Shown piece after piece: positions 5,474 through 10,106 of a DNA stretch of 10,106 nucleotides; position 1 is the stretch's first letter, and each line of letters opens with the position of its first letter. Location of the stretch: positions 1 to 10,106 of the forward strand of contig JBOGVU010000087.1 in NCBI GenBank assembly GCA_050692915.1, read 5' to 3'. The notes under the pieces are model-generated. The model had not been told where the DNA came from. It did not search any database and worked only from the letters and a program-made list of their open reading frames with translations. A program made the position numbers and the translations under genes. This DNA is from CALAEC01 sp050692915 (GTDB lineage: Bacteria > Actinomycetota > UBA4738 > CALAEC01).

Positions 5474-6185
5474 TCGGGGCCCCGTCGGCTGGCGGCGGCT
5501 CCGGCTCCGGGCGGGTCCGGGACATCCCCTCCCACGCCAGGGTCCGATGCATCGAACGGATGCTGGTGCGAACGTCCTCGAGCTCCCGCTCGAGGTTGCG
5601 CTGGACCTCCCGGGCCACGGCCACCACGCCCTGCCCGGTTCGCTTCCCGAGGTTTTCGATGGCCGCCCGCTGATCCCGGGCCAGGCGTCCGATGGCGGCG
5701 CGGTGCGCTCGGGCCAGTCTGGCCATGGCCTCGCCCTGCTGTCTGCCGAGCTCGCGGACGAGCGTCCCCAGCCGCTCGATCTCGCCGCCAGGGGCCGTCC
5801 GGTCGTCCTGGGGCCGGGCGGCCAGGGCCCGGAGGACCTCTTCGATGCGCTGGAGCCGGAGTCCCACGGCCTGGAATCGCTCTTCGGCGTGGGCGAGGAG
5901 CGCCCGGCTGACCTCTCCCGGGTCCCGTGGGCTCGGTCCGGCCTCGGGCGCGGCGGCGCGAATGGCCTCGGCCACGGTCTCCCGGATGCGCTGGAGGCCC
6001 TCGTCGAGCCGTTCCTCGATCGCCCGCTGGTGGGCGGCCAGGACCTGCTGGACCCGAACGGGACTGGGCCGCTGACGGGTGGCGGCCTCGGGGATGGGGA
6101 CGGGGTCGGCGAGGCGCGTCCGGGGCGGGCGCCGCCGAGATGGCTCGGCGACCGCCGGGGGTGGTGGTTCTGACCTCTGCTGCAC
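5466..6185 (-). CDS. Proline-flanked coiled-coil protein of unknown function
   Basis: 239 residues from a GTG at 6185, with a purine-rich GAGAGGG just upstream. I do not recognise a family. Residues 1-45 are Pro/Arg-rich; 43-79, 90-124 and 134-215 are strongly helical, charged, coiled-coil-like segments separated by Pro/Gly breaks; the last 20 residues are again Pro-rich. There are no cysteines, no membrane segment and no signal peptide, so it is probably a soluble cytoplasmic rod. Two adjacent 11-residue units, LARAHRAAIGR (157-167) and LARDQRAAIEN (168-178), suggest hendecad packing, with a weaker copy AHQRAIEERL at 51-60. G/C-rich third positions and plausible helix composition support this strand over the opposite long frame. 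It converges on the anti-sigma gene with overlapping stops and diverges from tRNA-Trp. Confidence 0.72.
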   Translation of the reverse strand: MQQRSEPPPPAVAEPSRRRPPRTRLADPVPIPEAATRQRPSPVRVQQVLAAHQRAIEERLDEGLQRIRETVAEAIRAAAPEAGPSPRDPGEVSRALLAHAEERFQAVGLRLQRIEEVLRALAARPQDDRTAPGGEIERLGTLVRELGRQQGEAMARLARAHRAAIGRLARDQRAAIENLGKRTGQGVVAVAREVQRNLERELEDVRTSIRSMHRTLAWEGMSRTRPEPEPPPADGAPTA

Positions 6186-6244
6186 TCGACCCTCTCGCTC
6201 GGCCGCGCGGGGCCGCTCGTAGTCTATGTTCCCCGATGGGCCGG

Positions 6245-6275
6245 TTCACGCACCCCGGTTCGGCTCGCGTATACT
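6245..6275 (+). promoter_or_regulatory. Candidate promoter of the trpT-secE-nusG transcript
   Basis: TATACT at 6270-6275 is a strong -10 hexamer in an otherwise GC-rich region, 37 nt before the tRNA. TTCACG at 6245-6250 is a possible -35, though the spacer is long (19 nt). On the opposite strand TAGACT (complement of 6221-6226) could be a -10 for the divergent coiled-coil gene, but no good -35 accompanies it. Confidence 0.6.
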
Positions 6276-6312
6276 TTGGGCGGGTCCGGCCGAAGCCCGA
6301 TCCCCGATCCAG

Positions 6313-6386
6313 AGGGCCGTAGCTCAATTTGGCAGAGCACCGGTCTCCAAAACCGGCGGTTGGGGGTTCGAGTCCCTCCGGCCCTG
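6313..6386 (+). tRNA. trpT: tRNA-Trp (anticodon CCA)
   Basis: A 74-nt cloverleaf folds completely by hand. The acceptor is AGGGCCG (6313-6319) with CGGCCCT (6379-6385), the D stem GCTC/GAGC, and the anticodon stem CCGGT/ACCGG with loop CTCCAAA and anticodon CCA at 6347-6349. The variable loop is CGGTT, and the T stem GGGGG/CCCTC encloses TTCGAGT. The discriminator base is G6386, as expected for tryptophan, and the 3' CCA is not encoded. secE begins 13 nt downstream, so the tRNA must be cut from the secE-nusG messenger. tRNA-Trp before secE is the known actinobacterial order. Confidence 0.97.
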
Positions 6387-6399
6387 CCCAGAGGAGGAG

Positions 6400-6681
6400 A
6401 TGAACAGACAGACCAAGCGGATGATGCAGCGCGACCGCCGCCAGCAGGCGGCGGTGCGACGCCCGCCCGTGGCCGAGCGGAAGAAGCGGGTAGGGCCGGC
6501 CCAGTTCTTCCGGGAGGTCCGCCAGGAGCTGAAGAAGGTGGCCTGGCCGACCCGTCGGGAGCTGCTGGCCTACACGATCGTGGTACTCGTCTCCGTGGTC
6601 GTGCTGACCAGCTTCGTGTTCGGCCTCGACGCCCTGATCTCGAGGGGCGTCCTGGCCATCTTCGGCGTCGAGACCGGCTGA
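6400..6681 (+). CDS. secE: Preprotein translocase subunit SecE
   Basis: 93 residues, the short single-span form of SecE usual outside the Enterobacteria. A basic N-terminal leader (1-32) precedes the conserved amphipathic segment FFREVRQELKKVAWPTRREL (36-55), followed by one transmembrane helix at about 56-80 (YTIVVLVSVVVLTSFVFGLD). SecE clamps the two halves of SecY in the export channel. The ATG at 6400 directly follows GAGGAGGAG (6391-6399), so the SD-to-start distance is unusually short (2-5 nt depending on register), and this SD begins only 5 nt after the tRNA end. An ATG at 6421 is a less likely start. nusG follows after 10 nt, the standard secE-nusG pairing. Confidence 0.96.
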   Translation: MNRQTKRMMQRDRRQQAAVRRPPVAERKKRVGPAQFFREVRQELKKVAWPTRRELLAYTIVVLVSVVVLTSFVFGLDALISRGVLAIFGVETG

Positions 6682-6691
6682 TCCCGAACCC

Positions 6692-7492
6692 ATGACCCTC
6701 GAAGACCCTCCCAAGAACGATTCCGCTGAGGACCCCTCGGAGGCTCAGCCCGAGGAGCCCTCGGACTCCACCGATACCGACACCCTTGAGGAGTCCTCGG
6801 ACTCCGCTTCGGGGACCGAAGAGGTCCCCTCCTCTGAGCCCTCGGACTCCACCGAAACCGATGTCGCCGAAGAGCCGGCGGCTTCGACGGAAGCTCCCGA
6901 AGTCGTGGCGTCGCCCGACGGGAGGGCCGCGGCGCCGGCGGAGGCCGATCCCTATGGGGGGCCGGGGGACTGGTACGTGATCCACACGTACGCCGGATAC
7001 GAGAACAAGGTGAAGACGAACCTCGAGTCACGGATCCACACCATGCAGATGCAGGACAAGGTCTTCGACGTCGTGATCCCCATGGAGGACGTCATGGAGA
7101 TCAAGGGCGGCAAGAAGCAGGTCGTCCAGAAGAAGGTGTTCCCCGGCTACCTGCTGGTGAAGATGGTGTACGACGACGACTCCTGGTACGTCGTCCGGAA
7201 CACGCCCGGGGTCACCGGCTTCGTGTCCAGCGGGACCGGCCAGAAGCCCACCCCATTGTCACGCCGCGAGGTCGAGAAGATCCTGGCCGTGAAGAAGGAG
7301 GAGGTGAAGCCGGCCTTCCGCCTCGACTTCGAGGAGGGGGACGTGGTCCGGATCATCTCGGGGCCGTTCGCCGATTTCAACGGGACGATCAGCGACATCA
7401 ACGTGGACCAGTCCAAGGTCCGGGTGATGGTGAACATCTTCGACCGGGAGACGCCGGTGGAGCTCTCGTTCGACCAGGTGGCGAGGGTCTGA
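6692..7492 (+). CDS. nusG: Transcription termination/antitermination factor NusG with acidic N-terminal extension
   Basis: 266 residues. The core begins near residue 92: the NGN domain (GDWYVIHTYAGYENKVKTNL, 92-111; FPGYLLVKM, 150-158; NTPGVTGFV, 170-178) is followed by a KOW domain from about 213 to the end (EGDVVRIISGPFADFNGTI; IFDRETPVELSFDQV). NusG binds RNA polymerase and couples it to Rho or to the ribosome via S10. The first 90 residues are a low-complexity, Ser/Asp/Glu/Pro-rich tail. Actinobacterial NusG proteins often have acidic extensions, but this one contains DNA-level repeats also found in rplJ. The ATG at 6692 lies 10 nt after secE with no recognisable Shine-Dalgarno, so translation probably depends on coupling. 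The core identification is certain; the exact start within the repetitive tail is less so. Confidence 0.96.
   Translation: MTLEDPPKNDSAEDPSEAQPEEPSDSTDTDTLEESSDSASGTEEVPSSEPSDSTETDVAEEPAASTEAPEVVASPDGRAAAPAEADPYGGPGDWYVIHTYAGYENKVKTNLESRIHTMQMQDKVFDVVIPMEDVMEIKGGKKQVVQKKVFPGYLLVKMVYDDDSWYVVRNTPGVTGFVSSGTGQKPTPLSRREVEKILAVKKEEVKPAFRLDFEEGDVVRIISGPFADFNGTISDINVDQSKVRVMVNIFDRETPVELSFDQVARV
6728..6886 (+). repeat. Acidic in-frame repeat tract in nusG
   Basis: Codons 13-65 of nusG carry degenerate copies of a unit reading GAGCCCTCGGACTCC (Glu-Pro-Ser-Asp-Ser). Copies start at 6755, 6791 and 6836; 6755-6774 and 6836-6855 are identical over 20 nt and lie exactly 81 nt (27 codons) apart. A perfect inverted repeat, GGGGACC-GAAGA-GGTCCCC, lies at 6811-6829. 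The stretch 6791-6850 matches rplJ 9421-9480 at 47 of 60 positions without gaps by my count. Confidence 0.8.
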
Positions 7493-7511
7493 TGCGAGGG
7501 GAGGGCGCCTG

Positions 7512-7952
7512 ATGGCCGAGGGGAGACGGCGGAAGAAGATCCTGGCCGTGGTGAAGCTGCAGATCCGGGCGGGCCAGGCCACCCCGGCCCCCCCGGTCGG
7601 CACCGCGCTCGGCCAGCACGGCGTGAACATCATGGAATTCTGCAAGCAGTACAACGAGGCCACCCAGCACCAGATGGGCCAGGTCATCCCGGTCGAGCTG
7701 ACGATCTATGAGGACCGCACGTTCTCGTTCATCACCAAGCAGTCCCCGGCCGTGGAGCTCATCCGCGAGGCCGCCGGCATCGAGAAGGGCTCGTCCGAGC
7801 CGAACCGCGAGAAGGTGGGCCGTCTCACTCAGGACCAGGTCCGGCAGATCGCCGAGACGAAGATGAAGGACCTGAACGCCCGGGACCTCGAGGCGGCCAT
7901 GAAGATCATCGAGGGCACCGCCCGGAGCATGGGCGTGGAGGTGGCGTCGTGA
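7512..7952 (+). CDS. rplK: Large ribosomal subunit protein uL11
   Basis: 146 residues, normal for L11. The N-terminal domain contains KLQIRAGQATPAPPVGTALG and then QHGVNIMEFCKQYN, the conserved proline-rich stretch that contacts 23S rRNA and forms the thiopeptide-antibiotic pocket. The C-terminal RNA-binding domain carries KGSSEPNREKVGRLT and ends IIEGTARSMGVEV. L11 belongs to the GTPase-associated centre and is needed for stringent-response sensing by RelA-type enzymes. A purine-rich GAGGGGAGGG at about 7496-7505 precedes the ATG at 7512, 19 nt after nusG. The stop overlaps the next start (GTGA), so rplK and rplA are translationally coupled. Confidence 0.98.
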   Translation: MAEGRRRKKILAVVKLQIRAGQATPAPPVGTALGQHGVNIMEFCKQYNEATQHQMGQVIPVELTIYEDRTFSFITKQSPAVELIREAAGIEKGSSEPNREKVGRLTQDQVRQIAETKMKDLNARDLEAAMKIIEGTARSMGVEVAS

Positions 7953-8656
7953 CCCAGGCCAAGCGATACGTCGACTCGAGCCGGATGTTCGATCGTAACC
8001 AGCTCTACGCCCCGTCGGACGCCATCCGGATCCTCAGGGAGATGCCAGAGGCGAAGTTCGACGAGACCGTGGAGCTCTCGATCCGGCTCGGGGTGGACCC
8101 GCGGAAGGCCGAGCAGATGATCCGGGGCACCGTGACGCTGCCCCACGGCACCGGGCGGTCGGTCCGGGTGGCGGCCTTCGCCGTCGGCGACGCCGCGCGG
8201 CAGGCCACGGAGGCGGGCGCCGACCTGGTCGGCGGCGAGGACCTGGTCCAGGAGGTCCTCAAGGGGAACATCGAGTTCGACGCCGCCGTGGCCACCCCGG
8301 ACATGATGTCGGTGCTGGGGAAGGCCGGCCGAGTGCTGGGGCCTCGCGGCCTGATGCCGAACCCCAAGGCCGGCACCGTCACCGAGGACATCGCCAAGGC
8401 CGTCGGCGAGATCAAGGCCGGCAAGCTCGAGTACCGGGTCGACCGCCAGGCCAACCTCCACCTTGTGATGGGGAAGCGATCGTTCGAGGAGCGGGCCCTG
8501 TTGGAGAACTACCTGGCGGTGGTGGACGAGATCCTCCGGGCCAAGCCGGCGTCGGCGAAGGGCCGCTACATCCGCAGCGTGACCATCTCGACCACCATGG
8601 GGCCGGGGATCCGCATCGATCCGGCCCGCATCCGCGACGTCGAGGCCGCGGCGTAG
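7949..8656 (+). CDS. rplA: Large ribosomal subunit protein uL1
   Basis: 235 residues, as expected for bacterial L1. Conserved segments include TVELSIRLGVDPRKAEQMIRG (40-60), TLPHGTGR (63-70), GKAGRVLGPRGLMPNPKAGT (124-143) and, near the C-terminus, SVTISTTMGPGIRID. L1 forms the mobile stalk at the E site and can repress its own L11-L1 messenger by binding RNA. The GTG start at 7949 overlaps the rplK stop by 4 nt (GTGA), the typical coupled arrangement. The next gene, rplJ, is 182 nt away and has its own promoter and leader, so rplKA and rplJL look like separately controlled units that may also be joined by read-through. Confidence 0.98.
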   Translation: MTQAKRYVDSSRMFDRNQLYAPSDAIRILREMPEAKFDETVELSIRLGVDPRKAEQMIRGTVTLPHGTGRSVRVAAFAVGDAARQATEAGADLVGGEDLVQEVLKGNIEFDAAVATPDMMSVLGKAGRVLGPRGLMPNPKAGTVTEDIAKAVGEIKAGKLEYRVDRQANLHLVMGKRSFEERALLENYLAVVDEILRAKPASAKGRYIRSVTISTTMGPGIRIDPARIRDVEAAA

Positions 8657-8662
8657 CTCGGG

Positions 8663-8691
8663 TTGTCGATCGTCCGCGGGTCCCGTACCCT
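8663..8691 (+). promoter_or_regulatory. Candidate promoter of rplJ-rplL
   Basis: TTGTCG (8663-8668), a 17-nt spacer and TACCCT (8686-8691) fit the loose housekeeping promoter pattern of actinobacteria. It starts 7 bp after the rplA stop, and transcription would begin near 8697, just at the 5' side of the structured leader stem. Confidence 0.55.
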
Positions 8692-8698
8692 GAGTAGG

Positions 8699-8815
8699 CC
8701 GCAGACCGCAGGGGCGGAAGCGTAATCCCCCGGGCGAGCGAGAGGCGCGTAGCGCGGCTCCGCGAGCGGAGGGGCACCTGCCGAGGCAGCGAAGCGTCTT
8801 CGTGCTGGTCTGCGG
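8699..8815 (+). promoter_or_regulatory. Ribosomal protein L10-type structured mRNA leader
   Basis: The region between rplA and rplJ forms a closed structure. The outer stem CCGCAGACC (8699-8707) pairs perfectly over 9 bp with GGTCTGCGG (8807-8815). An inner helix GCAGG (8708-8712) pairs with CCTGC (8777-8781). Inside are hairpins CTCCG-CGAG-CGGAG (8758-8771) and GCGC-GTA-GCGC (8745-8755). Position before rplJ, size (about 117 nt) and nested layout fit the known L10 leader, which the L10-(L7/L12) complex binds to repress its own synthesis. I see no intrinsic terminator within it, so control of translation is more likely than attenuation. The family assignment rests on context and hand folding. 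Confidence 0.75.
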
Positions 8816-8838
8816 GGGCGCTTTCACGTGAGGAAGAG

Positions 8839-9591
8839 ATGCCGAGGGCTGAGAAGGAATCGAAGGTCAAGGGGTTGGCCGAGCGGCTGGGTGAGTCGCA
8901 GGCCACGATCCTGGCAGGGTACCGAGGGCTGACGGTCCAGGAGGCCGCGGAGCTCCGGCTGGCCCTGGCCGAGGCGGATACCCGTTTCAGCGTGGTCAAG
9001 AACTCGCTGACCCGGCTGGCGGTGAAGGACGCGGGCCTCGAGGAGCTCACGGACCTGATCGACGGCCCCACGGCCATCGCCTTCGTTCGGGGGGACCCGG
9101 TGTCCGGGGCCAAGCGCTTGGTCGAGCAGGCCCGGCGGTTCCCGGTCCTGGAGATCCGGGGCGGCTTCGCGGAGGGCCGGGTGCTCACCGCCGACCAGGT
9201 GCGGTCGATGGCCGCGCTCGAGTCACGCGAGGTCATGCTGGCCCAGCTGGCCGGGCTGGCGAAGTCCCAGCTCACCAGGACCGCCTGGGCCCTCCAGGCG
9301 CTCCAGTCGAGGTTCGTGGGCCTGATGGAGGCCCTGAAGGCGAAGCTCCCGGCGGAGCCGTCGGACTCGGAAGACGCACAGGAGCCCTCGGCGTCCGCTC
9401 AGGATTCCCCGAGCGCGGATGAGCCCTCGGACTCCGCTTCGTCAACCAAAGGGGTTTCCTCCGCGGAGCCCTCGGGCCCTTCGGAGGCCTCGGATGACCC
9501 CGAGGCGTCCGCGGAAGGGACCCCTTCGGTGCCCGAAGCGGACGCCGAGGGGTCTCCAACGGAATCGACAGAGGAAGAAGGAGGAACCTAG
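8839..9591 (+). CDS. rplJ: Large ribosomal subunit protein uL10 with acidic C-terminal tail
   Basis: 250 residues, clearly longer than the usual 165-180. The core (1-172) is normal L10: KVKGLAERLGESQATILAGYRGLTV (9-33), FSVVKNSLTRLAV (50-62) and FPVLEIRGGFAEG (101-113), ending in the helix (about 130-170) that binds L7/L12 dimers. L10 anchors the stalk to 23S rRNA. Residues 173-250 are a Ser/Glu/Asp/Pro/Ala-rich tail lying beyond the L7/L12-binding helix; it shares repeats with NusG. GAGGAAG at 8830-8836 precedes the ATG at 8839, though the gap is short. The stop at 9589-9591 directly abuts the rplL start. Whether the tail is accessory or an expanded repeat is unknown, but it does not disrupt the core. 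Confidence 0.97.
   Translation: MPRAEKESKVKGLAERLGESQATILAGYRGLTVQEAAELRLALAEADTRFSVVKNSLTRLAVKDAGLEELTDLIDGPTAIAFVRGDPVSGAKRLVEQARRFPVLEIRGGFAEGRVLTADQVRSMAALESREVMLAQLAGLAKSQLTRTAWALQALQSRFVGLMEALKAKLPAEPSDSEDAQEPSASAQDSPSADEPSDSASSTKGVSSAEPSGPSEASDDPEASAEGTPSVPEADAEGSPTESTEEEGGT
9355..9588 (+). repeat. Acidic in-frame repeat tract in rplJ
   Basis: Codons 173-250 of rplJ hold degenerate Glu-Pro-Ser-x-Ser units, with copies starting near 9356, 9391, 9421 and 9466. They include a block (9421-9480) homologous to nusG 6791-6850 in the same reading frame. Inverted repeats are present: GCCTCGG (9487-9493) with CCGAGGC (9500-9506), and GACCCC-TTCGG (9519-9529) with CCGAGGGGTC (9545-9554), the latter with a one-base bulge. 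The sequence CCGAGGGGTC is the reverse complement of GACCCCTCGG at 6731-6740 in nusG. Confidence 0.78.
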
Positions 9592-9999
9592 GTGGCGACG
9601 AAGAAGCAGATCTCGTCGGACGACCTGCTCGAGGCGTTCAAGGGGATGACCCTTCTCGAGCTGTCCGAGTTCATCAAGAAGTTCGAGGAGGAGTTCGAGG
9701 TCCAGGCCGCAGCCATGGCGCCCGCTATGGCGGCCCCGGCCGGGGGCGCCGCGGGCGCGGCCGGCGACGGGGCCGAGGAGGAGGAGCAGACCGAGTTCGA
9801 CGTGGTCCTGGACGCGGCCGGCGACAAGAAGATCCAGGTCATCAAGGAGGTCCGGGCCCTGACCAGCCTGGGTCTCAAGGAGGCCAAGGACCTTGTGGAC
9901 AATGCGCCCAAGCCGGTCTTGGAGAAGGTCCCCAAGGAGCAGGCTGATCAGGCCAAGGAGAAGATCGAGGCGGCCGGCGGATCCGTCACCGTCAAATAG
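9592..9999 (+). CDS. rplL: Large ribosomal subunit protein bL12 (L7/L12)
   Basis: 135 residues. The N-terminal dimerisation helices (8-36, DLLEAFKGMTLLELSEFIKKFEE in part) are followed by an Ala/Gly/Pro-rich hinge ending in an acidic run (37-66) and the globular factor-binding domain (67-135), with EFDVVLDAAGDKKIQVIK, LTSLGLKEAKDLVDNAPK and the terminal AGGSVTVK. The hinge is somewhat long for the family. L7/L12 recruits and stimulates EF-Tu, EF-G and other GTPases and is present in several copies per ribosome. The GTG start at 9592 follows the rplJ TAG with no gap. A strong Shine-Dalgarno (GAAGGAGG, 9577-9584) lies within the last codons of rplJ, which may help give the excess of L7/L12 over L10. 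Confidence 0.98.
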   Translation: MATKKQISSDDLLEAFKGMTLLELSEFIKKFEEEFEVQAAAMAPAMAAPAGGAAGAAGDGAEEEEQTEFDVVLDAAGDKKIQVIKEVRALTSLGLKEAKDLVDNAPKPVLEKVPKEQADQAKEKIEAAGGSVTVK

Positions 10000-10031
10000 G
10001 GAATAGGGAGGCTCCTCGCACCGTTTGACGG
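9989..10031 (+). repeat. 8-bp inverted repeat at the rplL-rpoB junction
   Basis: CCGTCAAA (9989-9996), ending directly before the rplL stop codon, is the exact inverse of TTTGACGG (10024-10031), which contains the -35 of the downstream promoter. The loop is 27 nt and no T-run follows. The stem could form in rplL messenger that reads through, as a processing or partial termination structure. It is seen in sequence; function is inferred. Confidence 0.5.
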
Positions 10032-10054
10032 GACGTGGGGGTGAGCCCTATAAT
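10025..10054 (+). promoter_or_regulatory. Strong housekeeping-type promoter, presumably for rpoBC
   Basis: TTGACG (10025-10030), an 18-nt spacer and the perfect TATAAT (10049-10054) make this the best promoter in the window. It is 25 nt after rplL and points out of the window, where rpoB is expected from the conserved gene order. Positions 10061-10106 would be untranslated leader; I see no start codon with a convincing ribosome binding site there, only the palindrome ACACGCGTGT (10091-10100). Confidence 0.8.
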
Positions 10055-10106
10055 GCTCGGTTGGCGTGCCGTCTTCCGTGACTTCTAGTTACACGCGTGT
10101 TATTCC

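Noticed and set aside
5187..6173. Plus-strand open frame (328 aa) opposite the coiled-coil gene
   Set aside because: Gly/Pro/Arg-rich with no fold-like pattern, and it runs through the anti-sigma gene in another frame. The minus strand gives a plausible helical protein.
5149..6714. Minus-strand open frame of 521 aa spanning the anti-sigma gene, tRNA-Trp and secE
   Set aside because: It crosses a tRNA and certain genes on the other strand, and its composition is shadow-like.
8745..8789. Small hairpins in the rplJ leader as separate riboswitch or terminator elements
   Set aside because: They nest inside the outer 9-bp stem and are better explained as parts of one L10-type leader.
10091..10100. 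Palindrome ACACGCGTGT in the rpoB leader as an operator
   Set aside because: A single 10-bp palindrome with no second copy in the window; chance cannot be excluded.
1..10106. CRISPR array, insertion sequence, prophage or attachment site
   Set aside because: No regularly spaced repeats of CRISPR size, no transposase or integrase, and no flanking duplication of the tRNA-Trp 3' end were seen.

Overview
The window is high-GC bacterial chromosome and most likely comes from an uncultured or deep-branching member of the Actinomycetota. Three things suggest this: the order rpmG, hadA/hadB-type dehydratases, tRNA-Trp, secE, nusG, rplK, rplA, known from Mycobacterium and relatives; the acidic N-terminal extension on NusG; and GTG starts with very G/C-rich third codon positions. 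The assignment is inferred from gene order and protein character, since no database search was possible. The window opens in the last codons of tuf (EF-Tu) and ends in the presumed rpoB leader, so it spans the classical tuf to rpoB translation/transcription core.

Layout. (1) 1-317: end of tuf, then rpmG (L33). (2) 323-4486: a fatty-acyl block inserted into the ribosomal cluster. It holds an AidB-type acyl-CoA dehydrogenase starting 5 nt after rpmG, a convergent orphan NarL-type response regulator, and a divergent operon of an SDR-type 3-hydroxyacyl dehydrogenase/3-ketoacyl reductase with a HadA/HadB-like hot-dog (R)-hydratase pair. The SDR operon has a candidate promoter with a 14-bp dyad in its spacer. 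(3) 4495-5469: an ECF sigma factor behind a promoter of ECF type, followed by a small membrane anti-sigma factor. The anti-sigma zinc finger appears to be split between the two reading frames. (4) 5466-6185, minus strand: a proline-flanked coiled-coil protein of unknown function whose stop overlaps the anti-sigma stop. (5) 6245-7952 and on to 8656: promoter, tRNA-Trp(CCA), secE, nusG, rplK and rplA, tightly packed and probably one transcript. (6) 8663-9999: a separate promoter, an L10-type structured leader, then rplJ and rplL. (7) 10000-10106: a near-consensus promoter presumably driving rpoBC, with part of its leader.

How the genes work together. EF-Tu, L33, L11, L1, L10 and L7/L12 are translation machinery. 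L11, L10 and L7/L12 form the GTPase-associated centre and stalk on which EF-Tu acts. NusG links RNA polymerase to the ribosome, and SecE belongs to the export channel. The SDR, HadA-like and HadB-like proteins carry out consecutive steps at the 3-hydroxyacyl level, and the AidB-like dehydrogenase could supply the enoyl thioester. The set could therefore serve beta-oxidation or, run in reverse, chain elongation.

The two least ordinary signals are these. First, the sigma reading frame ends in what reads as the first half of a ZAS-type zinc finger, while the second half (HxxxCxxC) begins the next gene one frame over. Second, an acidic EPSDS-type repeat is shared, in the same reading frame and at nucleotide level, between the NusG N-terminus and the L10 C-terminus, 2,630 bp apart.
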